DNA of 64,000 nucleotides. It comes from JAAYJR01 sp964563975 (lineage in GTDB: Bacteria > Bacteroidota > Bacteroidia > Bacteroidales > Prolixibacteraceae). Under the pieces are notes generated by a model. The model was not told where the DNA came from. It saw nothing but the letters and a program-made list of their open reading frames with translations, and did not search any database. Every line of letters begins with the position of its first letter. Positions within the stretch are counted from its first letter, which is position 1. Location: assembly GCA_964563975.1 (NCBI GenBank), contig CAZLZJ010000002.1, positions 1 to 64,000 on the forward strand, in the 5' to 3' direction. The position numbers and the translations under genes are program-made. Shown piece by piece: positions 52,581 to 61,688 of the stretch.

Positions 52581-53024
52581 ATGATATCATCCTTTAATGA
52601 CGAATATTTTATGAAGGCTGCATTTGTTGAAGCTCTTCAGGCTTTTAACGAGGGGGAGGTACCTGTAGGAGGGGTAGTGGTTGGCGGAGGAAAAATTATG
52701 GTCAGAGTTCATAATCTTACTGAAACCCTCAATGATGTTACTGCGCATGCAGAAATGCAGGCAATTACGGCTGCTGCAAATTTATTGGGAGGAAAATATT
52801 TAAACGACTGTACATTGTATGTCACTTTAGAGCCTTGTGTAATGTGTGCTGCTGCCTTATCTCTTGCAAGGATAGGAAGAGTTGTTTTTGGCGCCTATGA
52901 TGAAAAGAGAGGATATAGTTTGCTAAGTAAGGAAATTATGCATCCAAAAACAGAAATAACCGGAGGTGTTATGAAGGAGGAGTGCTCTGAATTAATACGC
53001 GATTTTTTTAAGAGCAAAAGATAA
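52581..53024 (+). CDS. tadA: tRNA-specific adenosine deaminase
   Basis: Deaminates A34 to inosine in tRNA-Arg(ACG). 147 residues from ATG 52581 (MISSFNDEYFMKAAFVEAL); a TTG four codons upstream is less likely. Zinc-deaminase motifs HAE in VTAHAEMQAI and PCxxC in LEPCVMCAAALSLARI, plus FGAYDEKRGYSLL, fit TadA rather than a nucleotide deaminase. Divergent from aspS and convergent with aroA, 8 bp apart. Confidence 0.9.
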   Translation: MISSFNDEYFMKAAFVEALQAFNEGEVPVGGVVVGGGKIMVRVHNLTETLNDVTAHAEMQAITAAANLLGGKYLNDCTLYVTLEPCVMCAAALSLARIGRVVFGAYDEKRGYSLLSKEIMHPKTEITGGVMKEECSELIRDFFKSKR

Positions 53025-53032
53025 GCTGAAGG

Positions 53033-54277
53033 CTATTTTTTTTCATTGCTTATTATAAATCCGGCTTTTTTAAGATCGGTCCAATATGCAGGATATGATT
53101 TGCTTACAACCTGAGGATCTTTAATTTGCATTATGAAACCGGCTGCAGCCATAGGAGCAAAAGACATTGCCATTCTGTGATCACTGTATGTTTCTATAGT
53201 TGGCACACCGGAAGAAGATATCAGGTTAACATTATTATCCCATTTTAACTCTCCCGGTTTAGGTTCTGATAAAGAGGCACCAAATTTGGCGAGTTCATTT
53301 ATAAGTGCAGCAACTCTGTCTGTCTCTTTTATTTTTAGTGTTTTCAATCCAAAAAAGTGAAATGGTATTTTTTTTGCAACACATAGACAGGCCATTGTTT
53401 GCGCAATATCCGGAGATTCTATAAAATTTTGAATAAGCTTTTCAGGATTGCTATCCTCCGCTTTTTTTAAAAGCAATCCTTTTTCTTTTTGAATAGTATC
53501 TATTCCGAATTTTTTAAACCAGTCTGCAATTTGTGCATCTCCCTGCAAACTTTCAAGATTCAGATTATTCAGAAATATGGTGCCGCTTTCTGAAAGAGCC
53601 AGTACCTCATACCAGTATGAAGCTGCTGACCAGTCTGCTTCAACGGTGAATTTACTATGTTTGTATGGCTGCTCCGGAATGGTAATGGTATCTCCTTCCC
53701 AGCTATATTCGATTCCAAACCCGGCCATTAATCTTAGGGTCATTTCAATATAAGACCGTGAGGTTATATCTCCTTTTAGTTTGAGAGTAAGTCCCTTTTC
53801 GATTGCCGGAGCTATCATTAAAAGTGAAGATATATACTGACTTGAAACAGTTCCATCCATTTCAAGGGTTTTTCCTTTTAAGTGAGAACCAAAAATTCTT
53901 AAAGGAGGGAATCCCCGTTTCTCGATATATTGGATTTTTCCGCCTAATTGATTGAGGGCATCAGCCAATATACCAATCGGTCTCTGCTTCATCCTTGATG
54001 ATCCGGTTAATACCCATTCTCCTGCAACTTGTGTAAGATAGGCTGTCAGGAATCGCATTGCTGTTCCTGCGTGCCCTATATCAAATTCATTGGAGTCTTC
54101 TGAATGAAGGATCTTGTTTAATACCCGGGTGTCATCACTGTCTGACAAGTTGTTAATTGGTAAAGCATTGCCAGATAATGCATTAATTATCAGAGCACGA
54201 TTGCTGATACTTTTTGATGAAGGGAGAGATATTTCTGCATTGATTGTTTTATTATTTTTTGATATTAAATAATACAT
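53033..54277 (-). CDS. aroA: 3-phosphoshikimate 1-carboxyvinyltransferase (EPSP synthase)
   Basis: Sixth step of the shikimate pathway. 414 residues with LPSSKSISNRALIINAL near 18, IGHAGTAMRFLTAYL near 82 (in place of the usual NAGTA), LTGSSRMKQRPIG, SSQYISSLLM, and KETDRVAALINELAKFGA and DHRMAMSFAPMAAAG near the end. GHAGTAMR rather than GNAGTAMR is typical of several Bacteroidota sequences. Shorter than E. coli AroA (427). Adjacent to aroB on the same strand. Confidence 0.95.
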   Translation of the reverse strand: MYYLISKNNKTINAEISLPSSKSISNRALIINALSGNALPINNLSDSDDTRVLNKILHSEDSNEFDIGHAGTAMRFLTAYLTQVAGEWVLTGSSRMKQRPIGILADALNQLGGKIQYIEKRGFPPLRIFGSHLKGKTLEMDGTVSSQYISSLLMIAPAIEKGLTLKLKGDITSRSYIEMTLRLMAGFGIEYSWEGDTITIPEQPYKHSKFTVEADWSAASYWYEVLALSESGTIFLNNLNLESLQGDAQIADWFKKFGIDTIQKEKGLLLKKAEDSNPEKLIQNFIESPDIAQTMACLCVAKKIPFHFFGLKTLKIKETDRVAALINELAKFGASLSEPKPGELKWDNNVNLISSSGVPTIETYSDHRMAMSFAPMAAAGFIMQIKDPQVVSKSYPAYWTDLKKAGFIISNEKK

Positions 54278-54331
54278 ATACTTAAGCTAATATTTTTAAA
54301 ATTACTTTCCGGAATTTATTACTTAGTCGGT

Positions 54332-55396
54332 TTATACCTTTTTCTGAATTTTTTGGAAATAGTCCAAACCTTCAAAAATCAAGTTCTTATTACAGTTTTT
54401 GTTAATTTCAAAGTAGCCTGTTTTTGAGATTAATGTAAAATTAATTTGACCGGCTTCATTTTTTTTGTCGTGAGACATAAGTTCAAATAGTTCTTCAAAG
54501 TCTGAATTTTGAATTCCAAAGGTGCCATAAATGCCTGTTAGCCAATCATTCAACTTATTGACAACAGATTCATTTAATCCGCATCTTTTCATTGAAAGAA
54601 ATAATTCGATTATCATCCCCCATGCTATTGCGTAACCATGCAGAACAGGCCTTTTTTGCTTCATAGCCAAACTCTCTATTGCATGGCCTGCGGTATGGCC
54701 AAAATTGAGTGCTTTTCTAATATTCTTTTCAGTAGGATCATTCGTTACAAAAAACTTTTTTATCTCAATAGAATTTGCAATTATTTTTTGAAGCAGAAGA
54801 TAATCGATATTATTAAAATTAAATTTTTCCAATTCGCTAAGATGTTCTTTGCTTTTTATCAATCCATGTTTAACCATCTCTGCAAATCCGGAAATAAAAT
54901 TTTCAGCATCCAAAGTTTTTAAAAAGTTACTGTTTATTATAACTGCAACCGGTTCATTAAATGTACCTATTTCATTTTTAAGACCATTGAAGTTTATTCC
55001 GGTTTTTCCTCCAATCGACGCGTCTACCTGTGACAGCAGAGTAGTGGGTATATTTATGAAATCTATTCCCCTTTTAAATGTTGAAGCTGCAAACCCTGCC
55101 AGGTCGGTAAGTACTCCTCCTCCTATATTTATTAATAACGATTTTCTTCCTGCTCCATTTTCTGAAAGAAATTTCCATATACCGGCAACTGAATCAAGAT
55201 TTTTATTTGACTCTCCCGGCGGGAGGATAATTTTTTTAATCTGTTGTGAAGAAAAGAGATCATCAAGCTGACTTACCCAAAGCTTGTCGACATTAGAATC
55301 AGTTGATATAAAGATTTTATCTTTTTTATACTGCCCTAACCACTCACTCAGGCATTCTTCGATATTGTTACTATATATTATTTTTGATTTTATCAT
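54332..55396 (-). CDS. aroB: 3-dehydroquinate synthase
   Basis: Second step of the shikimate pathway, NAD- and metal-dependent. 354 residues: NIGGGVLTDLAGFAASTFKRG near 90, PTTLLSQVDASIGGKTGINF near 117, and metal ligands in GFAEMVKHGLI, LNFGHTAGHAIESL and HGYAIAWGM. Full length. 54 bp upstream of aroA, so the two shikimate genes form a unit. Confidence 0.95.
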   Translation of the reverse strand: MIKSKIIYSNNIEECLSEWLGQYKKDKIFISTDSNVDKLWVSQLDDLFSSQQIKKIILPPGESNKNLDSVAGIWKFLSENGAGRKSLLINIGGGVLTDLAGFAASTFKRGIDFINIPTTLLSQVDASIGGKTGINFNGLKNEIGTFNEPVAVIINSNFLKTLDAENFISGFAEMVKHGLIKSKEHLSELEKFNFNNIDYLLLQKIIANSIEIKKFFVTNDPTEKNIRKALNFGHTAGHAIESLAMKQKRPVLHGYAIAWGMIIELFLSMKRCGLNESVVNKLNDWLTGIYGTFGIQNSDFEELFELMSHDKKNEAGQINFTLISKTGYFEINKNCNKNLIFEGLDYFQKIQKKV

Positions 55397-55500
55397 TATT
55401 TATACCTCAATTTTTTGTAAAGTTACAATAAATTTGTTATCAGGTTTCCAATTGTTTGCTGACCCTGGGAATTTGAAAATAACCTTTAATCTATTTTAAA

Positions 55501-55953
55501 ATGGTAATATCAAATAAAAAAAGGAGTGTTAAGATAAGGCGTATTTTTTTTATGGTAAGTGTATTTATTGCAATTGGTGCATTGATTTTGTTTTTATTGG
55601 ATTTTATTAATTATGGATTGATAGCCGGCGGGATTTTTGCTTTTTGGTACTTATTTTTTCAAACAGCTGACCATCAGTATATCGAATTTAGTAATGAAAA
55701 TGATAAGATTCAACTTCGTTATTATAAAATAATAAGATTTGGAAAAAATGAGTTCAATTTTATTGAATTTCCCCAAAAAATATTATATAATGCCGTTTTT
55801 GAGAATTCTATATTTGGTAAAATGACCGATTTGATATTAATTGTAAAAACACAACGTGGTATTGCAGAGTACCCTTCGGTGAGTTTGACAGCTCTTTCTC
55901 AGGAAGAGAGAAGAAAAATTAAAGTTATTTTATTTAATATTATAGCTGCCTGA
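55501..55953 (+). CDS. Two-helix membrane protein with a PH-like soluble domain, unknown
   Basis: 150 residues. Basic start MVISNKKRSVKIRR, two hydrophobic segments (about 16-35 and 38-54, FFMVSVFIAIGALILFLL and YGLIAGGIFAFWYLFF), then a beta-rich soluble part with YIEFSNENDKIQLRYYKI and a C-terminal helix, an arrangement like bacterial PH-domain membrane proteins. Not recognised. 34 bp ahead of dprA, possibly co-transcribed. Confidence 0.65.
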   Translation: MVISNKKRSVKIRRIFFMVSVFIAIGALILFLLDFINYGLIAGGIFAFWYLFFQTADHQYIEFSNENDKIQLRYYKIIRFGKNEFNFIEFPQKILYNAVFENSIFGKMTDLILIVKTQRGIAEYPSVSLTALSQEERRKIKVILFNIIAA

Positions 55954-55987
55954 CATGACAATCTAATCTCCAATAACACAAATAATT

Positions 55988-57100
55988 ATGTTTCAATCAG
56001 ATAAAGAATTGTTTTATAAAATTGCCCTTTCGCTTGTTCCAGGTATCGGAACCTCTTTGACACGGAAGCTCATAGCCGGGCTGGGCAGGGCGGAATATAT
56101 TTTTAACGAGCCTTGTAAATCCTTAAAAAAGATAGCAGGCATTGGTGAAGTAAATGCAAAAAGGATAAAAAGCAAGGATGTTTTTGTCAGGGCAGAAAAA
56201 GAGATGGAATTTATAAGAAAATTTAATATAAAGGTTCTCTTTTTTACTGATGAAAGTTACCCGCGACGACTCAGGTCATGTATTGATGCGCCGGTAATAT
56301 TATTTTGTAAAGGCAATGTTGACCTCAATTTTCCAAAGGTTCTTTGTATAGTCGGAACCAGGAATGCAACTAATTATGGGAAGGAAATTTGCGTAAAATT
56401 TTTAAAAGATATTTCCGGAAGAAATTACAATATAATAACTGTTAGCGGATTAGCTTATGGCATTGATATTCATGTTCATAAGATGTCATTAAAATTTGAT
56501 ATACCCACTGTTGGAGTTCTTGGTCACGGACTCGACAGGTTATATCCTTCTTTACATGCTGACATTGCCAGAAAGATGCTTAAGTCGGGAGGATTGATAA
56601 CAGAATTTCCAAGCAATACAAAGATCGATCCATCGAATTTTATAAGACGCAACAGGATTATTGCAGGTTTGTCGGATGCAACAATAGTTGTTGAATCTGC
56701 TGAAAAAGGGGGCGCACTTATTACGGCAGATATTGCATCTTCGTATAACAGAGATGTTTTTGCCTTCCCGGGAAGAGTGAATGACTCCTATTCAAAGGGA
56801 TGTAACCGGTTGATAAGGTATAACGAAGCAAGCCTCATTCAGGGATTGGAGGATCTGGAGTACTATATGGGCTGGGAATCAACTGATAATAATAAGCCAC
56901 TGCAAACTGAAATGTTTGTTGATCTGCTTCCTGAAGAGAGGCAGGTTGTAGGCCTGCTTAAAAAATCAGAAAAGTTATATATTGACCAGATATCGGCTGA
57001 GTTGAAGTTGTCTCCGGGTAAGGTGTCAGCGTTATTACTTGGAATGGAGTGCAAAAATGTCATTTCTGCTTTTCCGGGAAATATATACTCTTTAAAATGA
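55988..57100 (+). CDS. dprA: DNA-processing protein DprA
   Basis: Loads RecA on incoming single-stranded DNA in natural transformation; widely present. 370 residues: N-terminal helix-hairpin-helix region (LVPGIGTSLTRKLIAGLG, KKIAGIGEVNAKRI), Rossmann core with CIVGTRNATNYGKEI near 118, VSGLAYGIDIHVHKMSL near 155, NFIRRNRIIAGLS and VVESAEKGGALITADIA, then a C-terminal winged helix from about 310 (LPEERQVVGLLKKSEKLYIDQI, in pieces). Complete. A diverged repeat copy follows it. Confidence 0.93.
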   Translation: MFQSDKELFYKIALSLVPGIGTSLTRKLIAGLGRAEYIFNEPCKSLKKIAGIGEVNAKRIKSKDVFVRAEKEMEFIRKFNIKVLFFTDESYPRRLRSCIDAPVILFCKGNVDLNFPKVLCIVGTRNATNYGKEICVKFLKDISGRNYNIITVSGLAYGIDIHVHKMSLKFDIPTVGVLGHGLDRLYPSLHADIARKMLKSGGLITEFPSNTKIDPSNFIRRNRIIAGLSDATIVVESAEKGGALITADIASSYNRDVFAFPGRVNDSYSKGCNRLIRYNEASLIQGLEDLEYYMGWESTDNNKPLQTEMFVDLLPEERQVVGLLKKSEKLYIDQISAELKLSPGKVSALLLGMECKNVISAFPGNIYSLK

Positions 57101-57153
57101 AAATTATGAGGGCAGGCTATCTGACACCTTTGAAAACTTTTAATTTAAAATAA
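57094..57153 (+). repeat. Dispersed intergenic repeat, copy 4 (diverged)
   Basis: Core ATGAGGGCAGGCTAT at 57106-57120 (three changes from the exact 15-mer) with CACCTTTG in the -7 position five bases later. It aligns without gaps with copy 1 over about 60 bp, from AATGAAAA before the core to the ATG of the next gene, with roughly four fifths identity by eye. The core ends exactly 33 bp before ATG 57154. It overlaps the last bases of dprA. Confidence 0.65.
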
Positions 57154-58449
57154 ATGAAAACTTTTGAAGATCTGAAGGTTGCTAAGTCTGTTATTAAGTC
57201 TCTCGGTGATATTGGAATTGTTCACCCAACGCCTGTTCAGGAGCAGGCAATTCCACGGATCAATTCGGGAAGCCATGTTATTGGTATTGCGCAAACAGGA
57301 ACGGGAAAGACAGCAGCTTATTTATTGCCTTTGCTTACTAAATTGAAAAAGCCTGAAGGAAATGATCCCAGAGCCCTTGTTCTTGTTCCGACCCGTGAGC
57401 TATCAATCCAGGTAGGAAATGATATAGCTGATCTTACTGTCTGGTCGGAGCTGCGTCATGCAGCAGTATATGGGGGTATTGGGCTGACAAAACATGCAGA
57501 GTTGATCAGGCCGGGGGTTGATATATTAGTTGCAACGCCGGGGCGCCTGACAGATCTATATAAATCAGGTGTACTTTCTCTCAGGAAAATAAAATATTTA
57601 GTAATAGATGAGGCTGATCGAATGTTGGATATGGGGTTTCTTCCACAATTAAAAAAGCTTTTTGAAATATTTCCCCCTAAAAGGCAAAACCTTCTTTTTT
57701 CTGCTACTTTTTCTGAAAGTGTGGAAAAATTAGCCGGCGAATTTATTGATTTCTATGATAAGATAGAAATTGCACCTTCGGCAACCCCTGTTCAGGAAGT
57801 GGTTCAAAATGCTTACCGGGTACCAAATTACCGCACTAAATTAGAGTTGGTGAGATTCCTGTTGGAAGATGAAAATATATTTTCGAGAGTTATAATATTT
57901 GTAAAAACGAAGGAGCATGCTGATGGGGTCTATAGAGTAATAAAACGCAAAACAGAAGGAGAGAAAAGAATATTACACTCAAATAAAGGGCAGAATATGC
58001 GGATTAATGCTATCAGAGATTTTAAGGAAGGCATTGTAAGGATACTGATAACTACAGATGTTTCTGCAAGAGGTATGGATGTGAGTAATGTAAGCCATGT
58101 CATAAACTTTGATGTGCCTCCAAATTACGAAGATTATATCCATAGGATCGGACGTACAGCCCGTGCAGGGAAAAAAGGGAATGCAATAACCCTGGTCGAT
58201 CCTTCAGAAGAGTGGCACTTGCGAAAAATCGAAAAATTAATACGAATGGAAATACCACGGCAAAATACTCCTTTTGAGGTTAAGGTTTTTGAAACGGAAT
58301 TTGAAGAAAAGCAAAAACAACTTCGGGAAATAGACAGGCAAAGAAAAATTGACGATCCATCATTTAAAGGAGCCTTTCATAGTAAGAAGAGAATAAAGAA
58401 AGCCGTGCATGGTAAAAAATTGAAGCAGAAAAAAAGCAAGGGTAAATAA
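57154..58449 (+). CDS. DEAD-box RNA helicase, RhlE-like
   Basis: ATP-dependent RNA unwinding. 431 residues: Q motif with F/IGIVHPTPVQEQAIP near 20-36, motif I AQTGTGKTAAYLLP near 47, PTRELSIQV, TPGRL, motif II DEAD in LVIDEADRMLDMGF near 150, SAT, and motif VI HRIGRTARAGKKG near 330. The tail after about 375 is strongly basic (KKRIKKAVHGKKLKQKKSKGK, in pieces), as in RhlE-type helicases that bind rRNA. Its upstream region is repeat copy 4. Confidence 0.93.
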   Translation: MKTFEDLKVAKSVIKSLGDIGIVHPTPVQEQAIPRINSGSHVIGIAQTGTGKTAAYLLPLLTKLKKPEGNDPRALVLVPTRELSIQVGNDIADLTVWSELRHAAVYGGIGLTKHAELIRPGVDILVATPGRLTDLYKSGVLSLRKIKYLVIDEADRMLDMGFLPQLKKLFEIFPPKRQNLLFSATFSESVEKLAGEFIDFYDKIEIAPSATPVQEVVQNAYRVPNYRTKLELVRFLLEDENIFSRVIIFVKTKEHADGVYRVIKRKTEGEKRILHSNKGQNMRINAIRDFKEGIVRILITTDVSARGMDVSNVSHVINFDVPPNYEDYIHRIGRTARAGKKGNAITLVDPSEEWHLRKIEKLIRMEIPRQNTPFEVKVFETEFEEKQKQLREIDRQRKIDDPSFKGAFHSKKRIKKAVHGKKLKQKKSKGK

Positions 58450-58568
58450 ATTGATTTTTCAGGCGGAATATTATTAATAGAGGTAACTATTCTCTTTTTG
58501 TTATCAGCCAGTTTGCAAAAATGATATATTGTTTCAGATACCGGTAACTAAAAGGCCATTTTTAAAAT

Positions 58569-59528
58569 TTATCTTATTGCAGGTTGTATTATTGGTTTTT
58601 TTGACCAGATTGTTGCCAGTAACAATCCCGAAATGATATGCCATACCCCCCACCAGGCTGCAATAATTGTCATCCCTCCCAATTCCAGCTCAGGCGGAAA
58701 AATTTTTGGATTAAACATTAAAACAAGAGCCAGTCCTGAATTTTGAATCCCCGTTTCAATGGTGACTGTTTTTTTGTCGGCACTATTTAATCCGGCAATT
58801 GAGCTTATCGAATAGCCGGTTAAAAGAGCCAGTCCATTGTGTATCAGTACTATCAGGAATACAATCTGAATATATTTCAGAAAATGGCTGAAATTGGCCG
58901 ATAAAAGTATTATTACAAAACTTATAAAGATTAAGATTGACAGCTGACGCAAAGGTTTTTTTATTTTAGATGTTAATACCGGAAAGTATTGTGAAAAGAG
59001 CATACCGAGAATCAGGGGTATTCCCAATAGGATAATGACAGTCTGAACCATTTGAAGAAAATTTATTTCTATTGGCACAAGATAAGCACCGGCTCCGGAG
59101 CTGCTATAGTGTTTAAGATAGAGCTTTCCCCAAAGGGCAAAATTAAGAGGCGTTAAAAAGGTAGCGCATAAAGTTGCCACTGCTGTTAAACTGACCGATA
59201 GGGCAACATTTCCTTTTGCCATTGCACTCATAAAATTTGAGATATTTCCCCCCGGGCAAGCAGCAATGAGGATCATCCCTAAAGCCACGGTGGGTGTGGG
59301 GTTTAACAGTGCAATAAATAAAAAAGTTACTGCAGGCAGTAAGACAAATTGTGAAAAAAACCCTGTTAGCGCTGATTTAGGTTTATAAATCACCTCTTTA
59401 AAATTGTGCCATTTAATGTCAAGGGCAATTCCAAACATGACAAAAGCAATTACAACGTTAAGAGCAAATAGTCCTGAGGGAGAAAAATTTAATCTTACAT
59501 GATCAAGAACTTCAAGAGTTTCTTTCAT
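58569..59528 (-). CDS. Bile acid:sodium symporter (BASS) family transporter
   Basis: Sodium-coupled organic-anion transporter in the inner membrane. 319 residues from ATG 59526-59528 (MKETLEVLDHV); a TTG 17 codons upstream would run into the terminator region. Around nine to ten membrane helices, with LIAACPGGNISNFMSAMAKGNVALSVSLTAVATL (in pieces), the conserved unwound-helix motif of the family, and VTIETGIQNSGLALVL, the second crossover motif. Real substrate unknown; bile acids are only the namesake. Confidence 0.88.
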   Translation of the reverse strand: MKETLEVLDHVRLNFSPSGLFALNVVIAFVMFGIALDIKWHNFKEVIYKPKSALTGFFSQFVLLPAVTFLFIALLNPTPTVALGMILIAACPGGNISNFMSAMAKGNVALSVSLTAVATLCATFLTPLNFALWGKLYLKHYSSSGAGAYLVPIEINFLQMVQTVIILLGIPLILGMLFSQYFPVLTSKIKKPLRQLSILIFISFVIILLSANFSHFLKYIQIVFLIVLIHNGLALLTGYSISSIAGLNSADKKTVTIETGIQNSGLALVLMFNPKIFPPELELGGMTIIAAWWGVWHIISGLLLATIWSKKPIIQPAIR

Positions 59529-59582
59529 AAATAAAAATTTTGTAAACCCCGAAAGTATGAAAACATTTGAAAAAATCAATAA

Positions 59583-59615
59583 AAAACCGGAGCATTTATA
59601 CAGATGTCCGGTTTT
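59583..59615. terminator. Bidirectional terminator between BASS and alkaline phosphatase genes
   Basis: Stem AAAACCGGA/TCCGGTTTT (59583-59591 with 59607-59615), flanked by A-runs on both sides. On the minus strand it follows the alkaline phosphatase gene. Confidence 0.7.
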
Positions 59616-59623
59616 AAAAAATA

Positions 59624-59678
59624 TTTTTTAAGTTTCTTATTTTTTAAATAGCAGCTTTTTCATTTTTTTATTTACATC
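59624..59678. repeat. 55-bp direct repeat left of the gap (contig overlap)
   Basis: These 55 bases are repeated exactly at 59779-59833 on the other side of the N run. This is the pattern of two contigs sharing a k-mer-length overlap that was scaffolded rather than merged. Confidence 0.92.
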
Positions 59679-59778
59679 NNNNNNNNNNNNNNNNNNNNNN
59701 NNNNNNNNNNNNNNNNNNNNNNNNNNNNNNNNNNNNNNNNNNNNNNNNNNNNNNNNNNNNNNNNNNNNNNNNNNNNNN
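59679..59778. other. Assembly gap, 100 N
   Basis: A run of exactly 100 N, a standard placeholder length. Flanks carry the same 55 bp, so the real gap is probably zero and the flanks overlap. Confidence 0.97.
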
Positions 59779-59791
59779 TTTTTTAAGTTTC

Positions 59792-60940
59792 TTATTTTTT
59801 AAATAGCAGCTTTTTCATTTTTTTATTTACATCGGTATTTTCCATAATTCCCATGAACTCTTCAGCTCCCGGTCCGTATGCAAAAACAGGTACCATAAGA
59901 CCTGTATGAGAACCGGTTGAATATTCTCCTTTTACCATTCCGGTTTCGAAACTGCCATCAAGTATTGACATGCCTCCGGTTTCATGATCAGCTGTAACCA
60001 CAATTAAAGTTTTACCGTCTGCTGCTGCAAATTCAAGTGCTTTACCAACACTTTGATCCATGTCAAGCATATCTTCAATAATATATTGTGAGTTTGACGC
60101 ATGTCCTCCCCAGTCTATTTGCGATCCTTCAACCATCAGGAAGAATCCCTTTTTGTTATTGCTTAAAATATTGATGGCAGTATTGACAGCTACGGGAAGG
60201 AAGTCTCCACGCTCATCAACCCTTCCCAGATGCTCTTCTGCTACAAGGCCTGCCAGCTTACCGTTTTTAATCTCTTTTATTCTGTTAATATCCCGTTCAA
60301 CGATATACCCTTTTTTCTTTAGATCATCAGTGAGATCGCGGCCATCTTTTCTGTCGGTAAAGTGTTTATATCCACCGCCAATAAATAGATCGATATCGGT
60401 TTTAAGAAAATCTGCTGCTATCTCTTCATACATATTCCGTTTCGGCTGGTGTGCAATGAATCCTGCAGGTGTGGCATGGGTAATGGAAGAGGTGGCAACA
60501 AGCCCTGCAGCCAAACCTTTTTCTACTGCCTCTTCAAGGATTGTTTTTACCGGGTTTTTATTTACATCCATAGCTAAAGCACCGTTGTATGTTTTAACTC
60601 CTGTTGACAGGGCAGTTGCTCCGGCAGCTGAGTCTGTAGTGTAGTTATCGGCTGAATATGTTTTTGAAAAACCAATATATTTGAGATTTTCAATATACAG
60701 CCGGCCCCTGTTGGCAGTTAAGGCTGCGTATACCTGCGAAACACCCATTCCATCGCCTATAAAAAATATGACATTTTTTGGTCTTTTGGCTTTAAATTTT
60801 TGGGGAAAATTGCGTACAGGATAGGAGTTGCCATTTTTGTAAATTTTTAAATTTTCAGCATCTGAGTTATTGTTATTTTGTGAAAACAGGGGAAATATCA
60901 ATAAAAGGGAAATTGTTAGTGTAAATATTGTTTTTTTCAT
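59792..60940 (-). CDS. phoA: Alkaline phosphatase, periplasmic
   Basis: Hydrolyses phosphate monoesters in the periplasm. 382 residues: signal peptide MKKTIFTLTISLLLIFPLFS, metal Asp in FFIGDGMGVSQV (D63), nucleophile Ser in TTDSAAGATALSTG (S104), VTADHETGG near 315 with metal ligands, and the GSHTGLMVPVFAYGPGAE segment with the last His. Shorter than E. coli PhoA (471), like other compact bacterial enzymes. Its last 42 bp lie in the duplicated 55 bp beside the gap, but the stop is intact. Confidence 0.93.
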   Translation of the reverse strand: MKKTIFTLTISLLLIFPLFSQNNNNSDAENLKIYKNGNSYPVRNFPQKFKAKRPKNVIFFIGDGMGVSQVYAALTANRGRLYIENLKYIGFSKTYSADNYTTDSAAGATALSTGVKTYNGALAMDVNKNPVKTILEEAVEKGLAAGLVATSSITHATPAGFIAHQPKRNMYEEIAADFLKTDIDLFIGGGYKHFTDRKDGRDLTDDLKKKGYIVERDINRIKEIKNGKLAGLVAEEHLGRVDERGDFLPVAVNTAINILSNNKKGFFLMVEGSQIDWGGHASNSQYIIEDMLDMDQSVGKALEFAAADGKTLIVVTADHETGGMSILDGSFETGMVKGEYSTGSHTGLMVPVFAYGPGAEEFMGIMENTDVNKKMKKLLFKK

Positions 60941-61010
60941 TTTTCATTTTTTTTGATTGACGAAACTAATAGTAATTATTAAGTAACAACAATAAGAAAA
61001 GTTAAAATGT

Positions 61011-61688
61011 TTAAAAAATAATTTCCCGGCGGGCATCCGGTAAGGTGAAAAGATCGAATCCGGAATTAAGACTAAAGTCAGTTTTGTCTCTGGTGCTGTT
61101 AATTTTAATTATATCCATCATTACAAAGTTGCAAAGGATATCTTCTGCTTTTTTTCTTGGAATATGTGTAAGCTTTACAAATTTGTGAAATGTAATACTG
61201 CTGTTTTTTTTCAAATAATTAATTAATGATCTTTCCGCTTCCGTATAAGAGAGGTACACTCCCTTACCACTATTTTGCCTTCTCCAGACTAAAAGCTGTA
61301 TTTTATGTGTTAGTACATTTTCATCGTTAATACGGGTATAGGCCAACCATTTTCCATTATCATCAAGTGCAAAATGGGGTTTTTTAGTACTTGGTTCGAC
61401 TGAAATTTCCAACACTATTTTGTCGTCCGAAATCCATTGCTTTGTTGTGAAAGGGATAGGTGGCTTGCTGAACAATTTAGCAGCTGACTCTGCCATATAA
61501 AACTCTTCATCGGAGCTGATCCCTGCTATTTTACCATTATCCTTTACCCCGATGAGTAACCTTCCTCCATCGGTATTGGCAAAAGCCACAAGCGATATGG
61601 CAATCTTTTTTGAGTCATTAATGCAGAATTTAAAATCCTGCTTTTGATGCTCACCCTCTTCAATTAATTTTTGCAATGGCAGATTCAA
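61011..61688 (-). CDS. AlbA_2 (Schlafen-like) domain protein
   Basis: Putative nucleic-acid-binding regulator. 225 residues. Residues 8-125 are an AlbA_2 domain: LIEEGEHQKQDFKFCIN, then SLVAFANTDGGRLLIGVKDNGKIAGI, the diagnostic NTxGGxLxxGV box. Residues 145-210 look like a winged helix (TEAERSLINYLKKNSSITFHKF, in pieces). It starts with TTG at 61686-61688; an in-frame TAA lies four codons upstream and no ATG fits. The TTG overlaps the previous stop as TTGA, so translation depends on coupling with the NifX-like gene. Often annotated as ATP-binding, for which nothing is seen here. Confidence 0.8.
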   Translation of the reverse strand: MNLPLQKLIEEGEHQKQDFKFCINDSKKIAISLVAFANTDGGRLLIGVKDNGKIAGISSDEEFYMAESAAKLFSKPPIPFTTKQWISDDKIVLEISVEPSTKKPHFALDDNGKWLAYTRINDENVLTHKIQLLVWRRQNSGKGVYLSYTEAERSLINYLKKNSSITFHKFVKLTHIPRKKAEDILCNFVMMDIIKINSTRDKTDFSLNSGFDLFTLPDARREIIF

